DNA of 64,000 nt from DATKAS01 sp963773315 (GCA_963773315.1 CAVZAF010000005.1:186001-250000), one strand, 5' to 3'. Positions 16,212 through 25,978 are shown, counted from the first letter of the stretch. Notes: generated from the sequence alone by a model not told the origin. Numbers and translations: made by a program.

Positions 16212-16821
16212 CTATGCCGCGGGCGGCGCGACGTGGGCGACGTCGACGCCCAGCGACTCGACAACGCGCGCAGCGACGTCAGCAAGCTCGGCACTGCCGA
16301 GGTCTGGCGCCTCGAGCGCGATCGTGGCCAGCCCCGCGATCGCATCGAGCGTCTCGGGGTCGACGATCTGTCCTCGCTGGTCCGACTTCGTGCGCGGCAC
16401 TGCGATGCCGAGCTCTGCGACGACGTACGCGCCCTGCCACGTCAACGTCTGCACGAGCTGCCGACGGGCGTGGATGCCCCCGGATGTCCCCGCACTCAGG
16501 AGAGCTACAGGCTTCCGATACAGGTCACCGGAGCCGACGAGCCAGTCGAGCGCGTTCTTCGCGACTCCCGCGAGGCCGCCGGCGTACTCGGGCGCCGCCA
16601 TGACCACGACATCAGCCTCGGCGACACGGCGCCGCCACTCGATCACGGGCGCGATGGGCTCGTCCTGGCGGGTGAAGTCGAACGCGGGGATGTCGGCGAC
16701 GCGCATCGAACTCTTCGACAGTCGCACCGTGCTCGAGGGCGATCGCTCGCACGACGTCGAGCGCAGCGCGGTTCGCGGAGCGACGTTGGAGGCTTCCGCA
16801 GACCAGCAGCACACGAACCAC
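16212..16821 (-). CDS. NADPH-dependent FMN reductase (one frameshift)
   Basis: The flavodoxin-fold protein of about 203 residues begins VLLVCGSLQRRSANRAAL, the FMN phosphate-binding loop, continues MRVADIPAFDF, and has MAAPEYAGGLAGVAKNALDW near residue 70, the signature of NADPH:FMN/quinone reductases. A single indel near 16705 (between HGATVEEFD and MRVADIP) separates the two parts. GTG at 16821 is the probable start. Likely role: quinone, azo or chromate reduction, or FMNH2 supply. Confidence 0.78.
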
Positions 16822-16858
16822 GACAGGCCCAACCCCATCGGGGCCGCCCGTCATTCCA

Positions 16859-18493
16859 TCAGAGCGTGGGAACCTCGACATAGCGGCCGAACACGTCGGC
16901 AAGTGCGCCCATGACCTCACCGAGCGTCGCGTACGTCGACACCGCTTCGACGAGGGTCGGCATCAGGTTCTGCTCGGGATCGGCGGCCTCGCGCCGCACT
17001 TTGTCGAGCGCGGCATCGACCGCGACCTGATCGCGCTCGTGGCGGACGCGATCGAGCCGCTTCAGTTGCCGGGCCTCGTCTTCGTTCGTGATCTCGAGCA
17101 CCGGGATCGCGTCGTCGTCGTTGCCCTCGGTGAAGCGACTCACGCCCACGATCGTGCGGCGGTTCTGGTTGAACTTGCGCTCGAGCTCGTACGCGGAGTC
17201 GGCGATGTGCAGCTGGAACCAGTTGTCCTCGATGCCTTGCAGGCAGCCCTCGAGCATCGACCCGTGACCGAGGTCGTCGATCTCGGCGAAGAGCGCCTCG
17301 GCCCGCCGCTCCATCTCGTCGGTGAGCGACTCGACGAAGTACGAGCCACCCAACGGGTCGGCGACGCTTGCGACGTTCGTCTCGAATGCGAGCACCTGCT
17401 GCGTGCGGAGCGCGACTCGGGCCGCCTTCTCGGTCGGCAGGGCGAGCGCCTCGTCCATCGAGTTGGTGTGCAACGACTGCGTGCCGCCGAGCACCCCGGC
17501 GAGCGCCTCGATCGCGGTGCGGACGATGTTCACCTCAGGCTGCTGCGCGGTCAGTGAGACCCCCGCGGTCTGTGTGTGGAACCGCAGCTGCATCGACCGC
17601 TCGCTCTGGGCGCCGTATCGCTCGTTGAGCCACCGCGCCCAGATGCGCCGCGCGGCGCGGTACTTCGCGATCTCCTCGAAGAAGTCGATGTGCGCGTTGA
17701 AGAAGAACGAGAGCCGGGGAGCGAACACGTCGACCGGCAAGCCCGCTTGCATCGCGAGCTCGACGTAGGCGAAGCCGTTGGCAAGCGTGAAGGCGAGCTC
17801 CTCCGCAGCAGTCGAGCCCGCCTCGCGGATGTGGTAGCCCGAGATCGAGATCGAGTGCCAACGGGGCATGTCGGTCGCTGCGAACGAGATGGTGTCGCGC
17901 ACGAGGCGCATCGACGGACGAGGCGGGAACACGAACTCCTTCTGCGCCTGGTACTCCTTCAGGATGTCGTTCTGCAGCGTGCCACCGAGCCGAGAGCGAT
18001 CGACGCCCGCCCTCTCGGCCTGGGCGACGAACATCGCGAGGAGCACCGCCGCGGGCGAGTTGATCGTCATCGACGTCGTGATCTGCCCGAGATCGATGCC
18101 CGAGTAGAGGTCCTCCATGTCGGCCAGCGAGTCGATCGCCACGCCGCAGCGCCCGACCTCCCCGAGCGCCATCGGGTCGTCAGAGTCGATGCCGAGCAGC
18201 GTCGGCATGTCGAAGGCCGTCGAGAGGCCATCACCTCCGGCCTTGATGATCTCCTTGAACCGCCAGTTGGTGTCGTCCGCGGTGCCGAAGCCCGCGAACA
18301 TCCGCATCGTCCAGAGCTTCGATCGGTACATCGATGCATGTGGCCCGCGGGTGTAGGGATACTGACCTGGGAACGCACCATCGTCGGGGCCGTACACCCC
18401 GTCGAGCGGGATGCCCGACATCGTCGTGAAGTCGGTGTCGCGCAGCTTCGACTCGGCGTACGCCTCTTCCCACAGCTCGCGGTTCGTCGCCAT
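16859..18493 (-). CDS. Coenzyme-B12 acyl-CoA mutase large subunit (methylmalonyl/isobutyryl-CoA mutase family)
   Basis: The 544-residue protein matches the substrate-binding TIM-barrel subunit of B12-dependent acyl-CoA mutases: FTTMSGIPLDGVYGP near residue 22, GLSTAFDMPTLLGIDSDDP near residue 90, SISGYHIREAGSTAAEE near residue 215 and FHTQTAGVSLTAQQP near residue 325. It lacks the C-terminal cobalamin domain (no DxHxxG), so it needs a separate small subunit that is not in this window. EYQAQKEFVFPP near residue 182 has Gln where methylmalonyl-CoA mutases usually have the carboxylate-binding Arg, which favours an isobutyryl-CoA- or hydroxyisobutyryl-CoA-type substrate (alignment from memory). 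It is divergent from the MarR gene. Confidence 0.85.
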   Translation of the reverse strand: MATNRELWEEAYAESKLRDTDFTTMSGIPLDGVYGPDDGAFPGQYPYTRGPHASMYRSKLWTMRMFAGFGTADDTNWRFKEIIKAGGDGLSTAFDMPTLLGIDSDDPMALGEVGRCGVAIDSLADMEDLYSGIDLGQITTSMTINSPAAVLLAMFVAQAERAGVDRSRLGGTLQNDILKEYQAQKEFVFPPRPSMRLVRDTISFAATDMPRWHSISISGYHIREAGSTAAEELAFTLANGFAYVELAMQAGLPVDVFAPRLSFFFNAHIDFFEEIAKYRAARRIWARWLNERYGAQSERSMQLRFHTQTAGVSLTAQQPEVNIVRTAIEALAGVLGGTQSLHTNSMDEALALPTEKAARVALRTQQVLAFETNVASVADPLGGSYFVESLTDEMERRAEALFAEIDDLGHGSMLEGCLQGIEDNWFQLHIADSAYELERKFNQNRRTIVGVSRFTEGNDDDAIPVLEITNEDEARQLKRLDRVRHERDQVAVDAALDKVRREAADPEQNLMPTLVEAVSTYATLGEVMGALADVFGRYVEVPTL

Positions 18494-18503
18494 GAGAGAA
18501 CAA

Positions 18504-18521
18504 TACTTTGACGTCCAAGTA
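18504..18521. promoter_or_regulatory. 18-bp operator-like palindrome between mutase and MarR genes
   Basis: TACTTTGACGTCCAAGTA is an inverted repeat with a single mismatch per arm. It is centred in the 48-nt gap between the divergent mutase (start 18493) and MarR (start 18542) genes, 10 nt from the mutase ATG. Size, symmetry and placement fit a MarR-dimer site that would control both genes. Confidence 0.65.
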
Positions 18522-18541
18522 AATGTCGCCAGGAGGGTGCG

Positions 18542-19072
18542 GTGTCCGCTCGCGAACCGATGGCCAAAGACCCGATCGGGCTCGCCCGCGACAACTGGGT
18601 CGCCCACGGCTGGGAGGACGCGGCCGACGGCATGCACCTCGTGACCTCGATCATGCGCGTGCAGCAGGCCTATCTCGGGCGGATCGAGGCGATCCTCCGC
18701 CCGACTGGGCTGACGTTTGCTCGCTTCGAGGTGCTCAGGCTTCTGGCGTTCAGCCGTCTCGGGTCGCTGCCCGTCGGGAAGGTCGGCGAGCGTCTGCAGG
18801 TGCATCCGGCCAGCGTCACGAACGCGGTGCAGCGGCTCGAAGCCGACGGGCTCGTCGTCCGGCGCACCAACCCGAGCGACGGCAGAGGCGTCCTTGCTGA
18901 GATCACGCCGTCGGGGCGTCGGCTCGTCGACAAGTGCACGCACCAGCTGAACACCCAGGTGTTCACGACGATGCCGATCTCGCGAGCCGACCAACGCCGA
19001 ACCTCCGCGGCGCTGACCGAGATCAGGCAGTCGTTCGGCGACTTCAGGTGGGACTCGAGGGACGTCAGGTGA
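18542..19072 (+). CDS. MarR-family transcriptional regulator
   Basis: The 176-residue winged-helix protein has LTFARFEVLRLLAFSRLGSL near residue 58, the recognition helix VHPASVTNAVQRLEADGLVV near residue 87, and the wing RTNPSDGRGVLAEITPSG near residue 108, all typical of MarR. GTG at 18542 has a good AGGAGG 7 nt upstream. MarR proteins commonly bind a ligand and repress the divergent gene, here the acyl-CoA mutase, so an acyl-CoA or acid ligand is plausible. The 3' end overlaps the CinA-like gene by 8 nt. Confidence 0.9.
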   Translation: MSAREPMAKDPIGLARDNWVAHGWEDAADGMHLVTSIMRVQQAYLGRIEAILRPTGLTFARFEVLRLLAFSRLGSLPVGKVGERLQVHPASVTNAVQRLEADGLVVRRTNPSDGRGVLAEITPSGRRLVDKCTHQLNTQVFTTMPISRADQRRTSAALTEIRQSFGDFRWDSRDVR

Positions 19073-19553
19073 GGACTGTGGCGAGCAGCTCGAGCGCGGC
19101 GACCGCGAACGCGACCATGTTCTCCTGACGGTCGTCGACACCTGTGAGGACGTGCTGTGTCTGCTCGGTCGGACCTGCCACAGCGACCCAGCAGTGCCCG
19201 GCGGGGTCGCCGTAGCGGTTCGGCGGACCCGCGGCGCCGGCTTCACCGATCCCCCAGGTCGCGCTGAGCTTCATCGCGGTCGAGCGAGCGAGGTACATGG
19301 CGAAGTCCTCGGTTGCACCGCGCATGCCCTCGGGCACCTCGACCGCTCCCGCCATCCAGGCCCGACTCGCGGCGAGCGTGTACACGACAGCGCCGCCGAG
19401 GTAGTAGGCCGACGCGCCGGGCACCGACAGCAGCGCGGCTGAGACGAGGCCACCCGCGGAGCCCTCGGCCACGGCAACGGTCTCGCCTCGGTCACGCAAC
19501 CGCGCGCCGACGCGCTCGGCGGGCTGCGTCAGCTCGGACGGGAGCACGACCAT
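19065..19553 (-). CDS. CinA C-terminal-domain protein (nicotinamide-nucleotide amidohydrolase-like)
   Basis: The 162-residue protein aligns with the PncC/CinA C-terminal domain: AVAEGSAGGLVSAALLSVPG near residue 27, where PncC has ESCTGG, then YYLGGAVVYT and GEAGAAGPPNRYGDPAGHCW near residue 102. PncC deamidates NMN to nicotinate mononucleotide. The SAGG variant replaces the usual Cys-Thr, so activity on NMN is not certain. It is convergent with MarR (8-nt overlap) and divergent from the amidase, with 18 nt between starts. Confidence 0.75.
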   Translation of the reverse strand: MVVLPSELTQPAERVGARLRDRGETVAVAEGSAGGLVSAALLSVPGASAYYLGGAVVYTLAASRAWMAGAVEVPEGMRGATEDFAMYLARSTAMKLSATWGIGEAGAAGPPNRYGDPAGHCWVAVAGPTEQTQHVLTGVDDRQENMVAFAVAALELLATVLT

Positions 19554-19571
19554 CGCCGTAGGGTACGCGCC

Positions 19572-21018
19572 ATGAGCAACGAGATCGGTCCCTTCAGCAC
19601 CGCCGTCGAGATGCTCACGGCGCTCGACGCGAAGCAGATCAGCTCGGTCGAGCTCGTGGAGATGCACCTCGCCCGCATCGACAGGCTCGACGAGGCGCTG
19701 AACGCGATCCCGGTGCGCACGCCTGAGCGCGCACTCGAGGCCGCCCGTCATGCCGACGAGCTGCGCGCGGCCGGCGAGTCGCGCCCGCTGCTCGGGCTTC
19801 CGATGACGCTCAAGGAGTCGACCCAGGTCGCGGGCCTTCCTCAGTCGGCTGGCATCATGCCGTTCAAGGACTACCGACCCGAGGCCGACGGGCCCATCGC
19901 TCGCAGCGTGTTCGGCGCGGGCAGCTGCCTGCTCGGCAAGACCAACATCCCTGTCGCGCTCGCCGACTGGCAGGCCGACAGCCCCGTCTACGGACGGTCG
20001 AACAACCCGTGGGACCTGGAGCGCACACCCGGCGGCAGCACCGGTGGCGGCGCTGCGGCTCTCGCCGCTGGCCTCACGTCGCTCGAGATCGGCAGCGACA
20101 TCGGCGGCTCGATCCGTGTGCCAGCGGCGTACTGCGGCGTGTACGGACATCGCCCTTCGGAGACGGCGGTGCCCCGCACCGGGTCGTTTCCGCTGGCCGA
20201 TCGGCCGAACCCAGGGGTCGTCATGGGAGTGCAAGGCCCGCTCGCGCGCAGCGCGACCGACCTCGAGCTGCTCTTCGACGTCGTCGCGGGCCCGGACCCG
20301 CTCGAGGCCACCGGCTGGCGGCTCGACCTTCCCGCGGCGCGCCACGATCAGTTGGCCGACTTCCGGGTCGCGATCATGCCGCTCGTTGTCGTTGGCGCAG
20401 CCGTCATCCGAGATGCAGGCGAAGGTCGACGAGCTCGCGACACTGCTGTCGCGGAGCGGCGCGAAGGTCGGCGAGGCGATGCCCGAGGTCGACCACGAGT
20501 CGTACCTCCGCGACTACATGACGGTGCTCATCACCATCACGTCGCAAGCCCAGCCTCGTGAACAGCGCGAGGCCGGCGCGGCTCGAATGGATCCGACCAG
20601 CCCGAATCAGTCCGCGATCGCGACAGGCCTCACCGGCGACGCAGCGAATTATCTTGCGACGCTCCATCGCCGCGCGACTGCGCAAGCGGCGTGGCGCTCG
20701 TTCTTCGAGGAATGGGACATCCTCGTCTGCCCGACCGCGCTCGACGCCGCATTCCCGCACCAGTCGGGCGAGCAAGCCGACCGCACGCTCGACATCGATG
20801 GGCGTGCCGTCCCCTACACGATGAACATCGTCTATCCGATGTGGGCGATCTTCACTGGCCAGCCCGCGACCGCCTTCCCCGCCGGCCTCAGCTCATCAGG
20901 ACTTCCGCTCGGCTTGCAGGCGATCGGCCCGTACCTCGAAGACCGTACGACCCTGCGCTTCGCACAGCTGCTCGAGCGCGAATGGCATGCGTTCGAGGCT
21001 CCGCCCGCGTTCGCTTGA
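19572..21018 (+). CDS. Amidase-signature family hydrolase (one frameshift)
   Basis: The roughly 481-residue amidase-signature enzyme has the catalytic Lys in LPMTLKESTQ near residue 78, the Gly/Ser-rich TPGGSTGGGAAALAAG near residue 152, and the nucleophile region IGSDIGGSIRVPA near residue 176 completing the Lys-cis-Ser-Ser triad. The frame changes near 20383 (an extra base after AIMPL), after which SSEMQAKVDELATLLSRSG and the rest continue normally to TGA 21016. It hydrolyses a carboxamide; the substrate is unknown. It is followed without gap by a 25-codon ORF. Confidence 0.82.
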
Positions 21019-21095
21019 TGGATCACCCCGCGCTCGCCGAGGTCGTCCGCCAGCACGTCCCCATCGAGCAGTGGCTCGAGACCTGGCTGCACTGA
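21018..21095 (+). CDS. 25-codon ORF coupled between amidase and DinB genes
   Basis: ATG at 21018 overlaps the amidase stop (TGATG) and the ORF's own TGA overlaps the next ATG (TGATG at 21093). The peptide MDHPALAEVVRQHVPIEQWL plus five residues is amphipathic and acidic/hydrophobic. It could be a real small protein, a translational-coupling leader, or the tail of a larger frame lost to an indel. No homologue is recognised. Confidence 0.35.
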   Translation: MDHPALAEVVRQHVPIEQWLETWLH

Positions 21096-21559
21096 TGCCT
21101 GACGTGAAGCCGCCCCGGTTCGCCAGTGACGAACGCACCACGCTGCTCGCGCTGCTGCAATACCACCGCGAGTCGGTCGTGAAGAAGGTCGCGGGCATCG
21201 ATGACGACGCGGCTCGGTGGTCGCCCGTCGAGAGCGGCACCTCATTGCTGGGGCTCGTGCAGCACCTCGCCGATGCCGAGACGCTCTGGTTGCTTCGCCG
21301 CTTCGCTGGCGAACGCGGCGCCACTTCCCCGCCGAGCGACACGCTCGAGCGTGCGGTCGAGGCGTACCGCGCGACATGGAGCCGTGTCGGCGCGATCGCC
21401 GCGACCGAAGACCTCGAGGCTCAGTGCCGAGGGCTCGGCCCTGACGAGCCTCCGGCGAACCTGCGCTGGGTGCTCACCCATCTGTTGGAAGAGACCGCGC
21501 GCCACGCGGGCCACGCGGACATCATCCGCGAGCTCATCGACGGCGAGACCGGACGCTGA
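21095..21559 (+). CDS. DinB/DUF664 family protein
   Basis: A 154-residue DinB-fold protein with TTLLALLQYHRESVVKKVAG near residue 15, LVQHLADAETLWLLR near residue 54 and THLLEETARHAGHADIIREL near residue 126, giving the three metal-ligand His positions of DUF664. It resembles the DinB gene at 3982-4548 and is probably a thiol-dependent transferase. The start overlaps the stop of the 25-codon ORF. It is convergent with PhzF, 35 nt apart. Confidence 0.85.
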   Translation: MPDVKPPRFASDERTTLLALLQYHRESVVKKVAGIDDDAARWSPVESGTSLLGLVQHLADAETLWLLRRFAGERGATSPPSDTLERAVEAYRATWSRVGAIAATEDLEAQCRGLGPDEPPANLRWVLTHLLEETARHAGHADIIRELIDGETGR

Positions 21560-21594
21560 CCGGACAACGAGACAGCCCGCGTGATGGAGCGTTG

Positions 21595-22428
21595 CTAGAG
21601 CTCGACCTCGCCCTTGATCAGCGACGTCGACGCGCCGCCGATCCAGACTGTGCCGTCGTCACCCTGCGACACGAACACCTCGCCCGCACGACCGAGCGCG
21701 GCACCCTGGCTCGCGACGTACGGCGCGGCGAGCTGGCCGCTCTCGAGCATCCACTGCGCGACTGATGCGTTGAGGCTGCCCGTCACCGGGTCTTCTCTCG
21801 TCACGCCGTCCACCGAGAAGAACGCACGTAGCTCGATCGCGGCTTGCGTGCCGGCGCCGTACTTCGCGACCACACCGACCTTCTGCTCGATGGGCCCGGG
21901 CTTCACCTTCAGCACTGCGTCGACGCTCGGCAACACCACCGCGACCCAACCTGGTCCGTTGTCGACCCACTGGGCGTCGACGATGTCCGCCGGCGCGATT
22001 CGCAGCCACGATGCGATCTGCTCGACCGTGCCCGCATCGACGGGCCCGGTCTTGATGCGGGGCGGCGCTCCGAACGCGAGGCGGTCTCCATCTCGCTTCA
22101 CCGGCACGAGGCCCACACCGCACTCCTGCACGATCACCCCGGCGTCACTCGGCGTGCCACCCGCCTCGAGCCAGGCGTGGCACGTGCCGAGCGTCGGGTG
22201 GCCGGCGAACGCCAGCTCCTCGGCGGGGGTGAAGATGCGGACCTTGTAGTCCGCCTTCGCGGTGGTCGGCGGCAGCACGAACGTGGTCTCGCTCACGTTC
22301 GTCCAGTGCGCGAACGCCTGCATCTCGGCGTCGCTCAGGCCACTGCCGTCGTGCACGACGGCGAGCGGGTTGCCCCTCCCCCGAGACGAGCAGAAGACGT
22401 CGACCTCGGTGAACTGGCGGGTGGTCAT
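21595..22428 (-). CDS. PhzF-family isomerase/epimerase
   Basis: The 277-residue protein has the PhzF two-lobed fold: FTEVDVFCSSRGRGNPLAVV at the N-terminus, the catalytic Glu in NVSETTFVLPP near residue 45, AFAGHPTLGTCHAWLEAG near residue 70 and REDPVTGSLNASVAQWML near residue 208. PhzF proteins catalyse proton-shift isomerisation; outside phenazine clusters the substrate is generally unknown. No phenazine genes are present. ATG 22428 overlaps the upstream gene's stop (TGATG). Confidence 0.9.
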   Translation of the reverse strand: MTTRQFTEVDVFCSSRGRGNPLAVVHDGSGLSDAEMQAFAHWTNVSETTFVLPPTTAKADYKVRIFTPAEELAFAGHPTLGTCHAWLEAGGTPSDAGVIVQECGVGLVPVKRDGDRLAFGAPPRIKTGPVDAGTVEQIASWLRIAPADIVDAQWVDNGPGWVAVVLPSVDAVLKVKPGPIEQKVGVVAKYGAGTQAAIELRAFFSVDGVTREDPVTGSLNASVAQWMLESGQLAAPYVASQGAALGRAGEVFVSQGDDGTVWIGGASTSLIKGEVEL

Positions 22429-23449
22429 GTCGCATTGTGCGTGACGTCGAGCACGCGCCACGCCCAATTCGCGTCACCCGCGTCGCGGCGATGCGTGAGG
22501 ACGAGCCGGTGCTGCTCGATCGCCGCCATCCCCTCCCACAGCCCGTTCCACGCGTCGAACGCCTCGGCTCGGAAGACCCAGGTCGTCGAGGAGGCTGCTG
22601 CGGGCCAGACGCACGACGACGTCGTCGGCGGTGTGGGCGACCTCGACGTCGTCGCCGTGGGCACGGAGCAGCCGCGCGAAGCGATCGACGAACGTCGCCG
22701 CCGAGGCCGATCGTTGCCATCACGGTCGCGTGGTACTGCATGCCGATCTGGCGCGCCGCGATCGTGCCCGACGGCGCCCGCGTCGGCCGGACCGAGCACC
22801 GCACACAGCTCGGGCAGGATGCTGCGGATGTAGGCGGTCGCGTAGTTGCGCTCGACCTTGACCAGCCGCATCGGATCCCACGCGGGACGCGGCAGCGTCG
22901 ACCGGCTCGTTGGCCGGCCGCTCGCCGGGGCGGAACCGCACTCGCTCTTCGGGCGCGAGCGGGTGGTCTTCCTCGACGTAGTAGCCCTCGAGCCCGGGCT
23001 GACCGTCGGTGGTCTGCATCGTGCACACGAAGCCGAGCCGGTCGTTGCCGAGCGAGACCCCGTTGTGGCCGTGCCAGCCGCGCAGCATCGCTCGGCTGAC
23101 CTCGGTCGGGATGCCGCAGACCGCGGTGCCGTCGAAGATCCAGCGCGGCGGCACGTAGCGCACCCACGACTTCGTGTCGGACTCGGGGATCCACACGACG
23201 TTGACGCCGCCGAGCGCGTTCGAGAGCACGTGGTACTGCGCGCACGCGACGGCAGGCGGCAGCCCGTCGAGCTCGAGCTTGCGCAGGCCCGGGCAGGAAC
23301 AGCTCGAGGTGCTGGCGTCGGAACGTGCGGAACACGACCTCGGCGGCTCGGGCCGTGCCCTGACGGGTGACGAGGGCGAGCAGCAGCCCGGTGAGGTAGC
23401 GGTGGTACAGCTCGCCGATGGCGGCCCAGCCGTCGACGTCGTCGCTCAC
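22425..23449 (-). CDS. Conserved protein of unknown function (multiple frameshifts)
   Basis: Coding islands in three frames read as one protein of about 340 residues: DDVDGWAAIGELYHRYLTG, then VVFRTFRRQHLELFLPG, SNALGGVNVVWIPESDTKSW, RPAWDPMRLVKVERNYATAY and AIEQHRLVLTHRRDAGDANW, ending VLDVTHNAT. At least four single-base breaks are needed. The protein is rich in Trp and Tyr, has no signal peptide and is not recognised. GTG 23449 is the likely start. The stop overlaps the PhzF ATG, indicating an operon. Confidence 0.6.
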
Positions 23450-23460
23450 GTCCGCGCACG

Positions 23461-24655
23461 CTAGTGAGGGGCCGGTCACGCGCCCGCACTCGGTGGGCCG
23501 GTCTCCATGGTGGTCGCCGTCGGGCAAGGTGATCTCGAGGGTGCGGTCAGGCAGGAACTTGAGCTGCCAGCCGGGTTGTGCACGGCGTGTGGTGGCGGCT
23601 GCAGATCGGCAGCAGGTTGTCGAGGTCGGTCGGGCCGCCGTGCTCCCACCACCAGACGTGATGCATCTTCGTGCGAGCGAACCGCACCTCACAGCCCGGG
23701 ATCGCGCACGCTCGGGTACAGGGCCCGCAACACTCGTCGCTGCGCGGCGCTCGCGAGCCGCTGGGAGCGGCCCAAGTTCAGCTCGGCCGGCGGCCACACC
23801 GCGACCACATGCACCTTGGCCCGCGCCGCGACGTCACGGAGTACGTCGTCGGGCAAGTCGACGGGCAGCCCCCAGTCGACGGTCGGCTTGCCGTCGGCGT
23901 CGAGCTGGGTGGCGTCGACGACGACGATCAGCTCGGGCTTGCCCACCCCGCCACCATTGCCCGAGCAGCAGCGAGATCACTGCGAGCCCGGCGAGGTACT
24001 TCTGCTTCTCGATCGGGATCGTCGGGCAGTCGTCGGGCGACACGTTCGGCGAACAGCCGGTCGATCTCGTCTTGGATGCGCTTGTCGATCTTCACCGCGT
24101 TCAACGGGTCGCACGCGAAGTCACCGCGGAACATCCCCGAGATCCGCTCGACCCACGACCGCCACCGGATCGACTTCTTCTGCTGACTGGTCGTCGTCGC
24201 CTTGCAGGCGGCGCACCTCGACCCGCAGTCGCCGCTCGAACTCGTTCGCCGGCAACGACCGCGCATCACCGACGAGAGCGTCGATGCTCGCTGCGAGCTT
24301 GCCGCGGTGCTTGTCGTCGACCTGGCGCAACGCTCGGGCGCCTGCGTCGACGTGCGGCGCCTGTCACGTCGCCGACATTGACCGCCGCCGCGATCGCCGG
24401 CAGCACACGTCAGTGTGCGGCCCCGCTCGATCACTCGCTCGCCCGTGCGCAGCGAGACGTTCGCTGCGTCGGCGAACACCTTCGCGCCGTAGCCGGTCTT
24501 CACCTCGAGCGCCCGACCGACCTCGACATCGAACCCGTCAAGCCACGCCCGCACCCGGGCGCTCGCGCCGCACGGTCTTCGATCTCGCGACGATCTGTGG
24601 CCTCGGGATCGCACGCGAGCAGGTCGCCGACCAGCGCCACCACGTCCACCCGCAC
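23461..24655 (-). CDS. DUF222/HNH endonuclease (13E12-repeat type, many frameshifts)
   Basis: Fragments in several frames reconstruct a roughly 400-residue actinobacterial DUF222-HNH protein: VVALVGDLLACDPEA, VRAWLDGFDVEVGRALE, DDKHRGKLAASIDALVGDAR, RIQDEIDRLFAERV, ELIVVVDATQLDADGKPTVD and SQRLASAAQRRVLRALYPGC, then an HNH end with KMHHVWWWEHGGPTDLDNLL and HHHAVHNPGWQL. At least seven single-base indels break it. Such genes are multicopy and mobile-like in Actinomycetota, so genuine decay is possible, but the flanking ordinary genes are broken the same way. Start GTG 24655 or 24649; likely TAG stop at 23461-23463. Confidence 0.68.
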
Positions 24656-24812
24656 TCCTTCCCCAGACTCGATACCAGCATCAATGGGGAAGAATACGAA
24701 CACTAGTTCGATCGGTCTCACGACTCACCATGTCAAGTGCGAACCCGCTCGAAACCGAAGTCCCGTCTAGGTGTCCCCTTTCGTCGAAAGACAGCGCGAA
24801 ACTCGAAACCCG

Positions 24813-25198
24813 ATGGCCACGCAGGACGACGTGCGGCGCATCGCCCTCGCGCTCCCCGAGGTGCGCGAGGACGCCGACCGCTTCGCGTTCAACGTCGAGA
24901 ACAACGGCAAGCCGAAGCGCATCGCGTGGGTGTGGATGGAGCGAGTGCACCCGAAGAAGGCCGCGTGCCGAACCCCGAGGTCGTGGCAATCCAGGTGCCC
25001 GATCTCGACGAGAAGGAGATGCTGCTCGCGTCGGACGACGGCTCGAAGTTCTTCACCGATCCGCACTACAACGGCTTCCCCGCGGTGCTCGTGCGGCTCG
25101 AGGCGATCGACGTCGACGAGCTCGAGGAGCTCATCACCGACGCCTGGCGCAGCCAGGCACCGCCCGCGCTCGTCGACGTCTACGACGCAGAGCGCTAG
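24813..25198 (+). CDS. MmcQ/YjbR family protein (one frameshift)
   Basis: About 128 residues: TQDDVRRIALALPEVREDAD at the N-terminus, then VENNGKPKRIAWVWMERVHP, then after a break near 24960 PNPEVVAIQVPDLDEKEMLL, FFTDPHYNGFPAVLVRLEAI and a DELEELITDAWR tail. This is the YjbR/MmcQ DNA-binding-like fold, of unknown function. The frame change fits loss of one G from a GGG run. It is convergent with the enoyl-CoA hydratase, 1 nt apart. Confidence 0.75.
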
Positions 25199-25199
25199 C

Positions 25200-25978
25200 T
25201 CAGCGCCCCTTCCACACGGCCGGCCGCTTCTCGGCGAACGCGCGCAGGCCCTCCTGCAGGTCCTCCGATCGCATGACCGGGCCGGCGTACTCCATCTGGT
25301 TCCGCCAGGCCTCGGCATCGGTCCACTCGTACGCGTGCTGCACGATCTGCTTGCTCGCCTTCACCGCGAGCGGGCCGGCTTCGAGCACCTCGTTCGCCAG
25401 CTCGATCGCGACCGTCGAACGCCTGACCCGGCTCGGCGAGCCGGTTGACGAGACCGAGCTCGGCCATGCGCGTTGCCGGCCAGGGCTTGCCCGTGAGGGC
25501 GAGCTCCATCGCGAGGTGGTACGGGATGCGCTTCGGGAGCCGGAAGAGGCCACCGCCGACCGCGACGAGCGACCGCGCCGCTTCCGGGATGCCCATGTTC
25601 GCGGTGCGCGAAGCCACGATGAGGTCGCACGACAGCGCGAGCTCGAGGCCTCCGGCGAGCGCGTGACCTTCGATCGCCGCGATCACCGGCTTCGTCGGCG
25701 GCATCGCCATGATCCCGAAGCCACCGCGCTTCGGCGCGACGCCCATGTCGTTCGATGCCGCGGCGATGAGGTCCTGGCCCGGCGGAGAACACGATGTCGG
25801 AGCCGGTGATGATCGCGCACCGCAGCGAGTCGTCGTCCTCGAACGTGTCGATCGCCGCTTCCATCGCCCGGGCGGTTGCTCCGTCGAACGCGTTGCGACG
25901 CGCCGGACGGTTGATGCGGATGACGACGAGGTGTTCGCCGATTCGCTCGGTGAGGATGACGTCGTCAGAGGTTGACAC
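25200..25978 (-). CDS. Enoyl-CoA hydratase/isomerase family (two frameshifts)
   Basis: The roughly 259-residue crotonase-fold protein has INRPARRNAFDGATARAMEA near residue 22, the oxyanion-hole segment AAIEGHALAGGLELALSCDL near residue 103, and the C-terminal YEWTDAEAWRNQMEYAGPVM. Extra bases near 25778 (within GGGCCAGG) and 25412 (GACGGTCGCG) shift the frame twice. It would hydrate or isomerise an enoyl-CoA. GTG 25978 lies inside the SDR 3' end (14-nt overlap), so it is the last gene of the ligase-SDR-hydratase operon. Confidence 0.78.

Noticed and set aside
23461..24655. DUF222/HNH gene as a homing or mobile element that inserted into the neighbouring gene
   Set aside because: The neighbours on both sides appear complete once frameshifts are allowed for, and no duplicated target site was seen.
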